64,000 nt of DNA from contig NZ_SSHH01000001.1 in NCBI RefSeq assembly GCF_004965515.1, positions 1,329,004 to 1,393,003 of the forward strand. The letters are read 5' to 3'. The notes beneath the pieces are model-generated. The model saw only the letters and a program-made list of their open reading frames with translations. It did not search any database and was not told where the DNA came from. Shown here one piece after another: positions 42,622 through 54,533 of the stretch. This stretch comes from Alteraurantiacibacter aquimixticola (lineage in GTDB: Bacteria; Pseudomonadota; Alphaproteobacteria; Sphingomonadales; Sphingomonadaceae). How positions within the stretch are numbered: position 1 is the first letter of the stretch; each line of letters opens with the position of its first letter. Made by a program: the position numbers and the translations under genes.

Positions 42622-43807
42622 GCGCCTACCCCCGCTGCTGGTCGCGGTGTTCATCAATATCGCGGGTTTCAGCCTGATCCTGCCGCTGCTGCCCTTCTAC
42701 GGGCAGGTCTTCGGCGCGCAACCTTTCGAGATCGGCCTGCTCTTCGCCGCCTACAGCTTCGGCAATGTCTTCGGCGAGATCTATTGGGGTCGCCAGTCGG
42801 ATCGCTGGGGCAGGCGCAAAGTGTTGGTGGTGACGACTTTCATCGCCGGCCTCTCCTACATCGCTTTCGCCTATGCGCCGACCTTGTGGGCCGCGATCGG
42901 CATTCGCGTGTTCAGCGGCTTTTTCTCGGGCACGCTGAGTGTGTGCCAGGGGTTCATCGCCGATGTTTCTGCGCCGGAGAGGCGCGCCAAGACCATGGGC
43001 TATTTCGGCGCGGCCTTCTCGCTCGGCATCGCATTCGGTCCGGTGCTCGGCGGCGTGTTCGCGGGTGACGAGGTGGCGGCGGAGAGCTTCCGCCTGCCGA
43101 TCTTCCTAGCCGGCTGCCTGTCGGTCCTCGCCAGCCTGTGGTGCATGGCGGTGCTGCGCGATGCCGTGGAGCCGAGCGGTAAGGGACGGCCCCTGCCGAA
43201 ATATTCGGAGGCGTTCGCTTTCGTGAGTTCGGAACCGCTGCTGGCGCGGCTGTTCGTCATCTCCTTCTTCGGCATCGCCGCCTTCGCCTCGATGGAGGCG
43301 GTTTACGGCTTGTGGAGCGAAGCGAATTTCGGGTGGAGTGCGAACGATCTCGGCTTTGCCTTCCTCGCCATTGGTGGGGGCGGACTGTTCGCCCAGCTGG
43401 TGCTGATCGGCCCGCTGGTCGCCCGTTTCGGGGAGGCGCGGGTGATCGTCATGGGCCTCGCCCTGTTGGCTCTCTCCATGCTGCTGCAACCGGTGATCCG
43501 CCTGCCGATATCAGGTGTGTTGCTGATGGGCGTGCTGATGACGGGGCACAGCCTCGCTTTCCCCTCCGCAGGCGCGCTGCTCAGCCGCAATACACCGCCG
43601 GAGAGGCAGGGAAGCACGATGGGGCTGCTGATGGCCTCCAACGCCGTGGGCCGCATAATCGCGCCGCCCATCTTCGGATGGATCTATGCGCTCAACATGG
43701 ATGCGCCCTGGTTCGCGGGGGCGGCAATGATCGCGCTGGTGGTGCTGGTGGCCTTCCAGGCGGTAGGCTTGCTTGATCGGCAACGGGCAGCAGCCGATAC
43801 AAATTGA
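42614..43807 (+). CDS. MFS transporter, TCR/Tet-like
   Basis: A 397-residue 12-TM transporter. Motif A is GRQSDRWGRRKVL between TM2 and TM3, motif C resembles GIAFGPVLGGVF in TM5, and a second-half motif GLLMASNAVGRIIAPP is present. The family holds drug exporters and sugar-compound carriers. Overlap with the SMP-30 lactonase gene suggests a metabolic substrate rather than an antibiotic, which is inference. The ATG at 42614 is chosen over an upstream frame start lying well inside the previous gene. Confidence 0.87.
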   Translation: MDKRLPPLLVAVFINIAGFSLILPLLPFYGQVFGAQPFEIGLLFAAYSFGNVFGEIYWGRQSDRWGRRKVLVVTTFIAGLSYIAFAYAPTLWAAIGIRVFSGFFSGTLSVCQGFIADVSAPERRAKTMGYFGAAFSLGIAFGPVLGGVFAGDEVAAESFRLPIFLAGCLSVLASLWCMAVLRDAVEPSGKGRPLPKYSEAFAFVSSEPLLARLFVISFFGIAAFASMEAVYGLWSEANFGWSANDLGFAFLAIGGGGLFAQLVLIGPLVARFGEARVIVMGLALLALSMLLQPVIRLPISGVLLMGVLMTGHSLAFPSAGALLSRNTPPERQGSTMGLLMASNAVGRIIAPPIFGWIYALNMDAPWFAGAAMIALVVLVAFQAVGLLDRQRAAADTN

Positions 43808-43865
43808 GGCTTGCCCATGCGCGCCAGTGCGATAGCCTCCTTTCAATCCAAGGGAGGATCGACCC

Positions 43866-44600
43866 ATGAAGCGCGCCTTTTCGATTGCTATCGCCGCCGC
43901 CCTGCTAGCCACCGGCTCCATCGCCCATGCCGACCATCACGCCGGAGCATCTGCAGCGATTGCCGCTGCCGTCGCCGATGATCGCCGACCCGAGGTCGAC
44001 ACCGCGCGCGATCCGCTGCGCAAGCCGGCCGAGATTGTCGCCTTCGCGGGCGTCGAACCCGGCATGAGCATTGCCGAAATCGCCCCCGGCGGCGGCTATT
44101 TCACCCGCATCCTGGCTGAAAGCGTGGGTCCGGATGGCAAGATCTATGCCCTGATGCCCGCCTTCTTCGCCAACCGTCCCGGCGGCCTCGACGGGATCAA
44201 CGCGCTGGCCGAGGAATATGGCAATATCGAAGTGGTGGTGATCGACTATGCCGACACCGTCCTGCCCGAGCCGGTGGACCTCGTCTGGACCACGGAAAAT
44301 TATCACGACCTCGCCAATGGCGATATCGCAGTGGTGAACAACTGGGTGGCGGGTTCGCTGAAGCCCGATGGCATTTTCTTCGTGGAGGACCACTCGGCGC
44401 CCGGCACCGGCACCGAAGCCACCAACACCATCCACCGGATCGACCCGATGGCGGTGATCGCGCAGGTGACCGAAGCTGGGCTGGTGCTCGAAGCGACGAG
44501 CGACCTGCTCGCCAATCCGGACGACCCGCGCGACATCTCGCCGCGCGAAGTGCAGCCGACCAGCGAGAAATTCGCGCTGCGTTTCAGGAAGCCGGAGTAG
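43866..44600 (+). CDS. Methyltransferase-fold protein with signal peptide
   Basis: A 244-residue protein with a clear Sec signal peptide (cleavage near AHA, residue 22), followed by a Rossmann-type methyltransferase region. The motif AEIAPGGGYFTRILAESVGPDGKIY matches the S-adenosylmethionine-binding loop, and DLVWTTENYHDL resembles the motif IV strand. Family members with export signals are known, but their function is not, and SAM is not expected in the periplasm. GGGAGG lies upstream of the ATG. It stands alone, convergent with the cysteine-cluster gene 3 bp after its stop. Confidence 0.75.
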   Translation: MKRAFSIAIAAALLATGSIAHADHHAGASAAIAAAVADDRRPEVDTARDPLRKPAEIVAFAGVEPGMSIAEIAPGGGYFTRILAESVGPDGKIYALMPAFFANRPGGLDGINALAEEYGNIEVVVIDYADTVLPEPVDLVWTTENYHDLANGDIAVVNNWVAGSLKPDGIFFVEDHSAPGTGTEATNTIHRIDPMAVIAQVTEAGLVLEATSDLLANPDDPRDISPREVQPTSEKFALRFRKPE

Positions 44601-44603
44601 CGC

Positions 44604-45122
44604 CTACTCGCCCACGGGCACGCGCTTGGCGTAATCCTCTGTGCGGAACCAGCGGTTGAGGAGATCCTCGAGTCGCACCAGTTCGGGTGTGCAATTGTCG
44701 AGACTGGCGGGATCGACGTCGTTCTCCAGCGCATCGGTCACCGCATTGCGATATTCGAACAGGTCAACATCGCCCGCCTGCGCGGCAAGGTGCTGCTTGG
44801 CTTCCAGCACCGTGTCGATGCGCTGCTGGGCTTGGCCCTCGTCTATTGTGCCCTTGCGCAGGTCCTTGATCGTCTCGCAGACATAGCTCTCGCAGGTCCA
44901 CGGGCGATGTTCGTAGATCTGGCAGACCTTGTCGCACAGGCGCGGGCAGGGCTGGTTGAAGCTGAACTCGCCATCGTCATATTCGTGGACTTCGATGCCC
45001 AGCGTGCGCATGCGCTCGGGCTCGTCATCCTCCAGGACGACGCGGCCGAACATGGTGTTGTCGCAGCACATGCCGCAGGCAACGCACAGGGCGCTTTCGG
45101 CGGGATGGCTATCGGCGGTCAT
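44604..45122 (-). CDS. YkgJ-family cysteine cluster protein
   Basis: A 172-residue protein with nine cysteines in its first half: CVACGMCC (13, 16, 19, 20), then Cys59, Cys63, Cys67, Cys77 and Cys82. This is the pattern of the YkgJ/UPF0153 family, predicted to bind a zinc or iron-sulfur cluster. Function is unknown. The gene starts only 7 bp after the 3' end of tRNA-Asn on the same strand, so its leader is probably part of the tRNA transcript. Confidence 0.82.
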   Translation of the reverse strand: MTADSHPAESALCVACGMCCDNTMFGRVVLEDDEPERMRTLGIEVHEYDDGEFSFNQPCPRLCDKVCQIYEHRPWTCESYVCETIKDLRKGTIDEGQAQQRIDTVLEAKQHLAAQAGDVDLFEYRNAVTDALENDVDPASLDNCTPELVRLEDLLNRWFRTEDYAKRVPVGE

Positions 45123-45129
45123 GGAAAAG

Positions 45130-45204
45130 TGGCTCCCCGAGTTGGATTCGAACCAACGACCAAGTGATTAACAGTCACCTACTCTACCGCTGAGCTATCG
45201 GGGA
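45130..45204 (-). tRNA. tRNA-Asn (anticodon GTT)
   Basis: On the minus strand TCCCCGA (5' end at 45204) pairs with TCGGGGA, followed by G and an encoded CCA ending at 45130. The D-loop has AGCTCAGCGGTAGAG, the anticodon loop CTGTTAA carries GTT (complement of 45170-45172), and the T-loop is TTCGAAT. Length is 75 bases. Confidence 0.97.
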
Positions 45205-45301
45205 GCAGCCCGATGGGCAGGTGAGGGCCTATATGGGCGCGGATTCGCTTTGGCAACCCCGCAATTCAAGGCTTTTTGCATGGGCTGTGAAAAAGCGGTT
45301 T

Positions 45302-46123
45302 TCAGACCACGAATTGCTCGGCCACGATCCGATCGTCCAGCGCATGGCCGGGATCGAACAGCAGCGTCATTTCCATGTCGCGGGCAATCTCCACGCGCAC
45401 TTCGGCAACGTCGCGATATTCCTTCTGGTCGGCCACCACGGCGACCGGGCGCTTGGCGGGCTCGCGGATGCGGAAGCACACCTTGCTGCGATCGGGCAGG
45501 ATCGCCCCGCGCCAGCGACGCGGGCGGAATGGACTGATCGGCGTGAGCGCCAGCATCTGCGAATCGAGCGGCAGGATCGGCCCGTGGGCTGAGAGGTTGT
45601 AGGCGGTGGAGCCGACCGGCGTTGCCAGCAGCACGCCGTCGCCCGCCAGTTCGGGAATGCGGACCTTGCCGTTGACGCTGATTTCGATCTTGGCGGTCTG
45701 GCGCGTTTCACGCAGCAGGCTCACCTCGTTGATCGCGCAGGAGGTGTGGACGCCGCCATCCTGGTCAACCGCCTCCATACGCAGTGGACAGACGCTGAGC
45801 GGCTTGGCCTTGGCGATCCGCTTCAACAGGCCGTTGCAGCCGCGATAGCGGTTCATCAGGAAGCCGACCGTGCCGAGGTTCAGCCCATAAGCGGGCAGGA
45901 TGCGGTTATCGTCGAGCATCTGGTGCAGCGAATCGAGCATATGCCCGTCGCCGCCAACCACCACGACGGCGGAAGCTTCCTCCATCGGCACCCATTTGAC
46001 GCATTGCTGGAGCTCCGCCGCAGCCTCCCGCGCGCGGTCGGTGGGGGAGACAAGCAGCGCCAACCGGTCGAGGTCCACCCCCGATCCGTTACCGTTGGAA
46101 TTCTCGTTTCCAGCCCCGCTCAT
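45302..46123 (-). CDS. nadK: NAD kinase
   Basis: NadK phosphorylates NAD to NADP. The 273-residue product has the diagnostic GGDG at residues 57-60 (VVVGGDGHMLDSLHQM), NLGTVGFLMN, NEVSLLRE and the catalytic GDGVLLATPVGSTAYNLSAHGPI. The ATG at 46123 gives a typical length; the open frame runs further upstream into the divergent EAL-gene region without family similarity. No clear ribosome binding site precedes it. Confidence 0.93.
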   Translation of the reverse strand: MSGAGNENSNGNGSGVDLDRLALLVSPTDRAREAAAELQQCVKWVPMEEASAVVVVGGDGHMLDSLHQMLDDNRILPAYGLNLGTVGFLMNRYRGCNGLLKRIAKAKPLSVCPLRMEAVDQDGGVHTSCAINEVSLLRETRQTAKIEISVNGKVRIPELAGDGVLLATPVGSTAYNLSAHGPILPLDSQMLALTPISPFRPRRWRGAILPDRSKVCFRIREPAKRPVAVVADQKEYRDVAEVRVEIARDMEMTLLFDPGHALDDRIVAEQFVV

Positions 46124-46211
46124 GGCGCGCGACACTAATGCCCCCGTCCCGATTTGCAACGCGTGTTGCGCGGCGGATGACGCAAGCGCCCTGCCGCGCC
46201 ATCTGCCGGTC

Positions 46212-47030
46212 ATGTCCGCATCATTCAGCAATCCTTCCAATCACATCAACTGCCGCCGCCGCGCCGACCGCCGCGTCAGTACGCATCCGCTTGCGGCCGA
46301 ACTTGCACAGGCAGTTGCGCAAGGCGCGATCGAGCTGCGGTTCCAGCCACAATTTGACTGCGAGACGGGGCAGGTCCGTGGTGTCGAGGCGCTGGCACGC
46401 TGGTCACACCCGCAGCAGGGCGAGATAAATGGCGAGGAACTGTTCTGTATCGCCGGAGGAGCGGGCCTCTCCCACGATCTCTCGCTCCACGTGCTCAATC
46501 GCGCGCTGGTGGAGGCGAGCCACTGGCCCGAACGGAGCAGGCTCTCGGTCAATATCACGGCGGAGGATCTTGCGGCTTCCGGCTTCCTCGATTCGGTGGC
46601 GCAGGCGCTGGCGGATAGTGGCATCGCGCCCGAGCGGCTGACGCTTGAGATTACCGAACAGGCGCTGGTGCACGATCTCGAAGGATCGGCCGAACGGCTA
46701 CACAAGTTGGTGGAACTGGGCGTGTGCATCGCGCTCGACGATTTCGGCGCGGGCTTCTGCAACTTCCGTTACTTGAAGAAGCTGCCGCTGCAATATCTCA
46801 AGCTCGACCGGTCGATGGTGGAGGATATTGCCCGCGATGTGCGCGACCTCGAAATCCTGCGCGGGATCATCGCCATGGCGAGCGCGCTGGACCTGGCGGT
46901 GATTGCGGAGGGGATCGAGGCGCAGGAGCAGCTTGATGCCGTCACGCGCGAAGGTTGCGAGGGCTGGCAGGGGTTCCTGGGCGCGCGGCCAATGGCTGCG
47001 GACAGCGTCCTGCAGTACGTTTCAGCCTGA
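46212..47030 (+). CDS. EAL-domain cyclic-di-GMP phosphodiesterase
   Basis: A 272-residue protein that is almost only an EAL domain, expected to hydrolyse cyclic di-GMP to pGpG. Catalytic residues appear complete: Glu59 in VEALARW, Asn114 in SVNIT, Glu146 in LEITE, Asp176-Asp177 in DDFGAG, Lys197 in LKLDRS, Glu233 in AEGIE and Gln253 before FLGARP. There is no GGDEF, PAS or membrane region, so it is a soluble stand-alone enzyme. The ATG at 46212 is the last reasonable start before the domain. It is divergent from nadK. Confidence 0.87.
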   Translation: MSASFSNPSNHINCRRRADRRVSTHPLAAELAQAVAQGAIELRFQPQFDCETGQVRGVEALARWSHPQQGEINGEELFCIAGGAGLSHDLSLHVLNRALVEASHWPERSRLSVNITAEDLAASGFLDSVAQALADSGIAPERLTLEITEQALVHDLEGSAERLHKLVELGVCIALDDFGAGFCNFRYLKKLPLQYLKLDRSMVEDIARDVRDLEILRGIIAMASALDLAVIAEGIEAQEQLDAVTREGCEGWQGFLGARPMAADSVLQYVSA

Positions 47031-47037
47031 TTGCGGC

Positions 47038-47169
47038 TCAGGAGCGGCGTTCGCCTTCGCGACGGTCGTCTTTGCGACGGTCGGTAAATTCCAGCTCGAT
47101 CCGCTCATGCGCGCGGCGTTCGGTTTGCCGGCGGTCTGTGCCGGAACGTCTTTCGACTTCAACTGCCAT
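47038..47169 (-). CDS. Small arginine-rich protein (43 aa)
   Basis: A 43-codon frame with GGGAG seven bases before its ATG encodes a very charged peptide (MAVEVERRSGTDRRQTERR at the start, DRRKDDRREGERRS at the end). Arg, Glu and Asp make up most residues, and the DRR/ERR unit recurs five or six times. No family is recognised. It lies between the EAL gene and mfd and is convergent with the EAL gene 7 bp away. Possible roles include nucleic-acid binding, but this is guesswork. Confidence 0.5.
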   Translation of the reverse strand: MAVEVERRSGTDRRQTERRAHERIELEFTDRRKDDRREGERRS

Positions 47170-47268
47170 GATGCTACTCCCACCACCCGTTTGAACGAAT
47201 GTATCAGGCGAGCGATTGGCGAATAGTTAATCGGGCGTCCTCTATAACAGGCCTTTGAAAAGTCTGTG

Positions 47269-50751
<3,483 letters not shown>

Positions 50752-50888
50752 CTGGTCTCTTCAAATCGGCGCGCGGGGCTGGGGTTTCGGCCACGCGCAA
50801 TTGCCCGCCGGCGATTTCACAAGGGGTCTCGCAGGCGGGTCAGGAATGTTGAAAGCGCGCCCTATGGCGATGCGCGCGTCAGGGCAAG

Positions 50889-51161
50889 TCAGATGGTGAC
50901 GTAATCGATCCGTTGCAAGCGTTCCAGCAGCGGGCCGTGGAACCGCTCCGGCGCATCCTGCGTCTGCAGCGCCCAGGCCATCACGTCCACATCGTCATGG
51001 TCGAGCAGGTCCTCGAACCAGCGCATCGCCTCCTCGTCCCATTCGGCGTGATAGCGGTCGAAGAAGCCGCCAATCATGTAGTCGGCCTCTCGCGTGCCGC
51101 GATGCCAGGCGCGGAATTTCATGCGGCCGAGGCGCTGGGAATGGTCGGGTCGGGAGGTCAT
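50889..51161 (-). CDS. sdhE: Succinate dehydrogenase assembly factor 2 (SdhE)
   Basis: SdhE is a small flavinylation factor that helps attach FAD to the succinate dehydrogenase flavoprotein. The 90-residue product has the family core RMKFRAWHRGTREADYMIGG (the RGxxE motif contacts the FAD site) and WFEDLLDHDDVDVMAWAL. It sits between recG and mfd, a common alphaproteobacterial arrangement, 137 bp upstream of mfd on the same strand. Confidence 0.95.
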   Translation of the reverse strand: MTSRPDHSQRLGRMKFRAWHRGTREADYMIGGFFDRYHAEWDEEAMRWFEDLLDHDDVDVMAWALQTQDAPERFHGPLLERLQRIDYVTI

Positions 51162-51180
51162 GCGCGGTCCCTAGCCAATT

Positions 51181-51248
51181 CGTCATCCCAGCGAAAGCTG
51201 GGATCTGATGGAGGACAGCGGGCGATCCCAGCTTTCGCTGGGATGACG
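51181..51248. repeat. Perfect 25-bp inverted repeat between sdhE and recG
   Basis: Positions 51181-51205 (beginning CGTCATCCCAGCGAAAGCTG) are exactly complementary to 51224-51248, around an 18-base spacer. Each arm itself contains a CCAGC-GAAA-GCTGG hairpin. This is the GTCATCCCAGCGAAAGCTGGG type of dispersed repeat seen in many proteobacterial genomes. Lying between divergent genes, it may affect transcription or RNA stability of either. Confidence 0.85.
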
Positions 51249-51267
51249 TTAGTGGCTAAAGGGAAGG

Positions 51268-53328
51268 ATGCGCCCCGATATCCTCACCCCGCTATTCGCC
51301 GAGACCGAGAGCCTCGAAGGCGTCGGGCCGAAGCTGAAGAAGCCGCTGGCGAGGCTGGGGCTGGAGCGGTTGCGCGACCTTGCCTACCACCTTCCCGAAC
51401 GTTTCGTGACGCGGCGCGCGGTGACCGATCTCGACGAAGCGGGCGAGGGCGAGCAAATCGTCATTGCGCTCACCCCCACCGAACATCGCGCAAGCCGTTC
51501 GCAACGCGGGCCGTACCGCGTGCTGGCGCAGGATGCGAAGGGCAATATCTGCGCGCTCACTTATTTCGGGCGGGCCAGCTACACCGCGAAGAAGACGCTG
51601 CCGGTGGGTGAGAAGCGCTGGGTGGCGGGTCGGCTCGACCGGTTCGGCGACATGCTGCAGATTGTCCATCCGGATCATGTCGCGAGCGAAAGCAGCACGC
51701 TGTCCGGCAACCTTGTCGAGCCGGTCTATCGCCTAGCCGAAGGACTGACGCAGCCGCGCGTCGGGGGGCTGGTCGCGCAGGCGCTGGAAAAGGCGCCCGA
51801 ACTTGCCGAATGGATCGAGCCGGGCGTTATCGAGCGCGAGCAATGGCCCGCATGGCGCGATGCTCTGGTGCTGGCGCATAAGGGCGAGCACGCCAAGGCG
51901 CGCGACCGGCTCGCCTATGACGAGCTGTTCGCCAACGCACTGGCGCTAATGCTGGTCCGCCAGTCCAACCGCCGCCGCAAGGGCCAGTCGCTCCAAGGCG
52001 ACGGGGGCCTGCGCGACAAGCTGCAACTGCCGTTCCCGCTCACCGGCGCGCAACGCCGTTCGATCGACGAGATCACCGGCGACATGGCGCAGGAAGCGCC
52101 GATGCTGCGCCTGCTGCAAGGCGATGTCGGTGCGGGCAAGACGGTGGTGGCTCTGGAGGCCATGCTGGTGGCGGTGGAGGCCGGCGCGCAAGCGGCGCTG
52201 CTCGCCCCCACCGAAATCCTCGCCCGCCAGCATTTCGAAACCTTGCGCAAGCTCGCCGCGCCAACCGGGGTCGAGATTGCGCTCCTCACCGGCCGCGACA
52301 AGGGCAGGGCGCGCGAGTCCATCCTGATGGGCCTCCTCGATGGCAGTATCCAGATCGTGGTCGGCACGCATGCGATCTTCCAGGAGGCGGTGCAGTACAA
52401 GAACCTCGGCCTGGTGGTGATCGACGAGCAGCATCGCTTTGGCGTCTCACAGCGGCTGCTGCTGACCGCCAAGGGCAAGGTCACGCCACACACGCTCTCG
52501 ATGACAGCGACACCGATCCCGCGCACGCTGGTGCTGGCGCAATATGGCGAGATGGATGTCAGCCGCCTCGACGAAATGCCGCCGGGCCGCCAGCCTATCG
52601 ACACGCGGGTGATCTCCGCCGCGCGGATCGACGATGTGGTGGCGGGAATCGAACGCCACCTCACCACCGGGCAGCAGGCATACTGGGTTTGCCCGATGGT
52701 ACGCGATCATGAGAGCGAGGACATCGCCGCCGCCGAAGCGCGCTATGCCGCGCTGAAGGAGCGGTTCGGCGAGGACGTCGTGCTCGTCCATGGCCAGCTC
52801 TCGCCCGAACTGAAGGACGCCGCCATGCAGCGCTTCGCCGCGGGCGAGGCCAAGCTGCTGGTGGCGACCACCGTGATCGAGGTGGGCGTGGACGTGCCCA
52901 ATTCCACGCTGATGGTGATCGAACAGGCCGAACGCTTCGGCCTTGCCCAGCTGCACCAGCTGCGCGGGCGCGTGGGGCGGGGGAGCGAGAAGAGCACCTG
53001 CCTGCTGCTGCGCGGCGACGAGCTCTCCGAAACCGGCCGCAAGCGCCTCGCCCTGATGCGCGAGACGCAGGATGGCTTCCGCCTGGCCGAAGAAGATCTG
53101 GAACTACGCGGCGGTGGTGAGTTGCTCGGCACAAGGCAATCGGGTGACGAGGCGTTCAACATCGCCACGCTGGAACAGATCACCCGCCTGCTGCCCATCG
53201 CCAATGACGATGCCAAGCTACTGGTCGAACGTGACGGCGGCCTCGACAGCGAGCGCGGACAGGCGGCGCGCGTGCTGCTCTATTTGCTCGAACGTGACTG
53301 GGGCGTGCAGACGCTGCGGAGCGGGTAA
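51268..53328 (+). CDS. recG: ATP-dependent DNA helicase RecG
   Basis: RecG regresses stalled forks and processes R-loops and Holliday junctions. The 686-residue product begins with a wedge domain (VGPKLKKPLARLGLERLRDL; OB-fold segment YRVLAQDAKGNICALTYFG). The helicase core follows with Walker A GDVGAGKT at residues 285-292, motif II IDEQHRFGV, TATPIPRT, and the TRG-like end GRVGRGSEKSTCLLL. It starts 20 bp after the inverted repeat. Confidence 0.96.
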   Translation: MRPDILTPLFAETESLEGVGPKLKKPLARLGLERLRDLAYHLPERFVTRRAVTDLDEAGEGEQIVIALTPTEHRASRSQRGPYRVLAQDAKGNICALTYFGRASYTAKKTLPVGEKRWVAGRLDRFGDMLQIVHPDHVASESSTLSGNLVEPVYRLAEGLTQPRVGGLVAQALEKAPELAEWIEPGVIEREQWPAWRDALVLAHKGEHAKARDRLAYDELFANALALMLVRQSNRRRKGQSLQGDGGLRDKLQLPFPLTGAQRRSIDEITGDMAQEAPMLRLLQGDVGAGKTVVALEAMLVAVEAGAQAALLAPTEILARQHFETLRKLAAPTGVEIALLTGRDKGRARESILMGLLDGSIQIVVGTHAIFQEAVQYKNLGLVVIDEQHRFGVSQRLLLTAKGKVTPHTLSMTATPIPRTLVLAQYGEMDVSRLDEMPPGRQPIDTRVISAARIDDVVAGIERHLTTGQQAYWVCPMVRDHESEDIAAAEARYAALKERFGEDVVLVHGQLSPELKDAAMQRFAAGEAKLLVATTVIEVGVDVPNSTLMVIEQAERFGLAQLHQLRGRVGRGSEKSTCLLLRGDELSETGRKRLALMRETQDGFRLAEEDLELRGGGELLGTRQSGDEAFNIATLEQITRLLPIANDDAKLLVERDGGLDSERGQAARVLLYLLERDWGVQTLRSG

Positions 53329-53386
53329 TACGCTGGCAAGACCCAGGCTGTACCCTGTTCGGGTATCCAAGTCTTGGAGGCTGAAC

Positions 53387-53839
53387 ATGAACAGGACATT
53401 CCCGGCCATGGCGCTGATTGCCATGCTCTCAGCTTGTGCAGACTGCACGAGGGATTGTTCCGGCGAATGTATTGTCGAACGCCAGAACAACGAGGCGATC
53501 TTTCAGCGGAAGCTATTCGAAACCGTCGAACATGTCGGGAATGTCGATGAAGCGGAAATAGGCATTCTGGTCCGTGATACCATGCAAAAATACCAGTCGG
53601 AATGGAATGAAAGCCAGGTGGCTGCCTATTCCCGCCTGAATCAAGCGGAACTTGATCACATATGCATGTTTGAATGGAAGGATGCACTTTCCTACCAGGA
53701 ATTGAAAGATATGGCGGGTGCCGCGGAGAACCTGGAAAAATACTCCCTAGAAACGTCCCGCGATCTTTTTAGAGAGACCTATCTCGAGATGAAAATGACG
53801 CTCAAGGAAAACAGGCAAATTGCGGTAACGGGTAAATGA
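53387..53839 (+). CDS. Lipoprotein of unknown family (tandem copy 1, 150 aa)
   Basis: A 150-residue predicted lipoprotein with lipobox LSAC (Cys17) and further cysteines just after it (CADCTRDCSGEC). The mature part is helical and charged. KYQSEWNESQVAAYSRLNQ followed by ELDHIC is shared, with changes, with the next gene. GGAGG precedes the ATG by six bases. The base composition is visibly more AT-rich than the flanking genes. The stop overlaps the next start as ATGA. I recognise no family, so function is unknown. Confidence 0.7.
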   Translation: MNRTFPAMALIAMLSACADCTRDCSGECIVERQNNEAIFQRKLFETVEHVGNVDEAEIGILVRDTMQKYQSEWNESQVAAYSRLNQAELDHICMFEWKDALSYQELKDMAGAAENLEKYSLETSRDLFRETYLEMKMTLKENRQIAVTGK

Positions 53840-54366
53840 AATTGCAGTTCTTTCGTAAATATTGTCCGATATTTATTTCAATATCGATGCTGTGCGGCTG
53901 TGAAAACAGCTCGGATATCGACGAGTATTTCGTGGAAGATATTTGCGCTACCCAAGACTACGATCCGAACGGATGCTCGGTATGCAGCATGGTTCGCCGG
54001 CATAATAATATATTTGCTTTTCAACTCGATATTGAAACCCACATCGCGTCAATGCGAGCCGAAATCAGAACCGATCCAAGGGACCCTCGATCGACGCGAA
54101 CGATCATGTCAGATGCCATCGCTCAGGTTGCCGCCAAATACCAAAATGAGTGGAACAACAACCTTACCCAAGCATATCACGAACAAAATCAAAGGGATCT
54201 GGATCTTATCTGTTGGTCACAGCTGAACCATCAATTTTCGCCTAAAGAAGAGGTTGCAGTCAGTGTTGCTCAACACAACGTGTTTTCCCGCTCCAAGGAT
54301 ATCAGCCTGCCGTTGGTGGAGAAGGCCTCCGAAGAAGCGCTCGAGATAATGGGGCGCTGGAGATAG
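53836..54366 (+). CDS. Lipoprotein of unknown family (tandem copy 2, 176 aa)
   Basis: A 176-residue predicted lipoprotein (signal ending SISMLCGC, lipidated Cys20 or Cys22), coupled to the previous gene by ATGA. KYQNEWNNNLTQAYHEQNQ followed by DLDLIC aligns with copy 1, so the pair looks like an old tandem duplication. It is the most AT-rich coding stretch in the window, with runs such as AATATTGTCCGATATTTATT. No known domain is recognised. Composition suggests transfer or a rapidly evolving lineage-specific gene. Confidence 0.7.
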   Translation: MKLQFFRKYCPIFISISMLCGCENSSDIDEYFVEDICATQDYDPNGCSVCSMVRRHNNIFAFQLDIETHIASMRAEIRTDPRDPRSTRTIMSDAIAQVAAKYQNEWNNNLTQAYHEQNQRDLDLICWSQLNHQFSPKEEVAVSVAQHNVFSRSKDISLPLVEKASEEALEIMGRWR

Positions 54367-54533
54367 TTGCAGATGGCGCATCGTCCGGAGCTGAAGGCCG
54401 GCACCTCAATCTGGCGAGGCGGCGCGCGATCGCGCATAATCCCGATTGTGAAGGCGTGAATTTGCTATAGAACGCACGTCCAACCGGCCGGTAGAGTGGG
54501 GCTGTCCCACGGCAGGCTTGGTGGACATTCGCG

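Noticed and set aside
50913..51611. A 232-codon plus-strand frame crossing sdhE, the inverted repeat and early recG
   Set aside because: It includes the translated dispersed repeat and then recG out of frame; sdhE and recG explain the coding signal.
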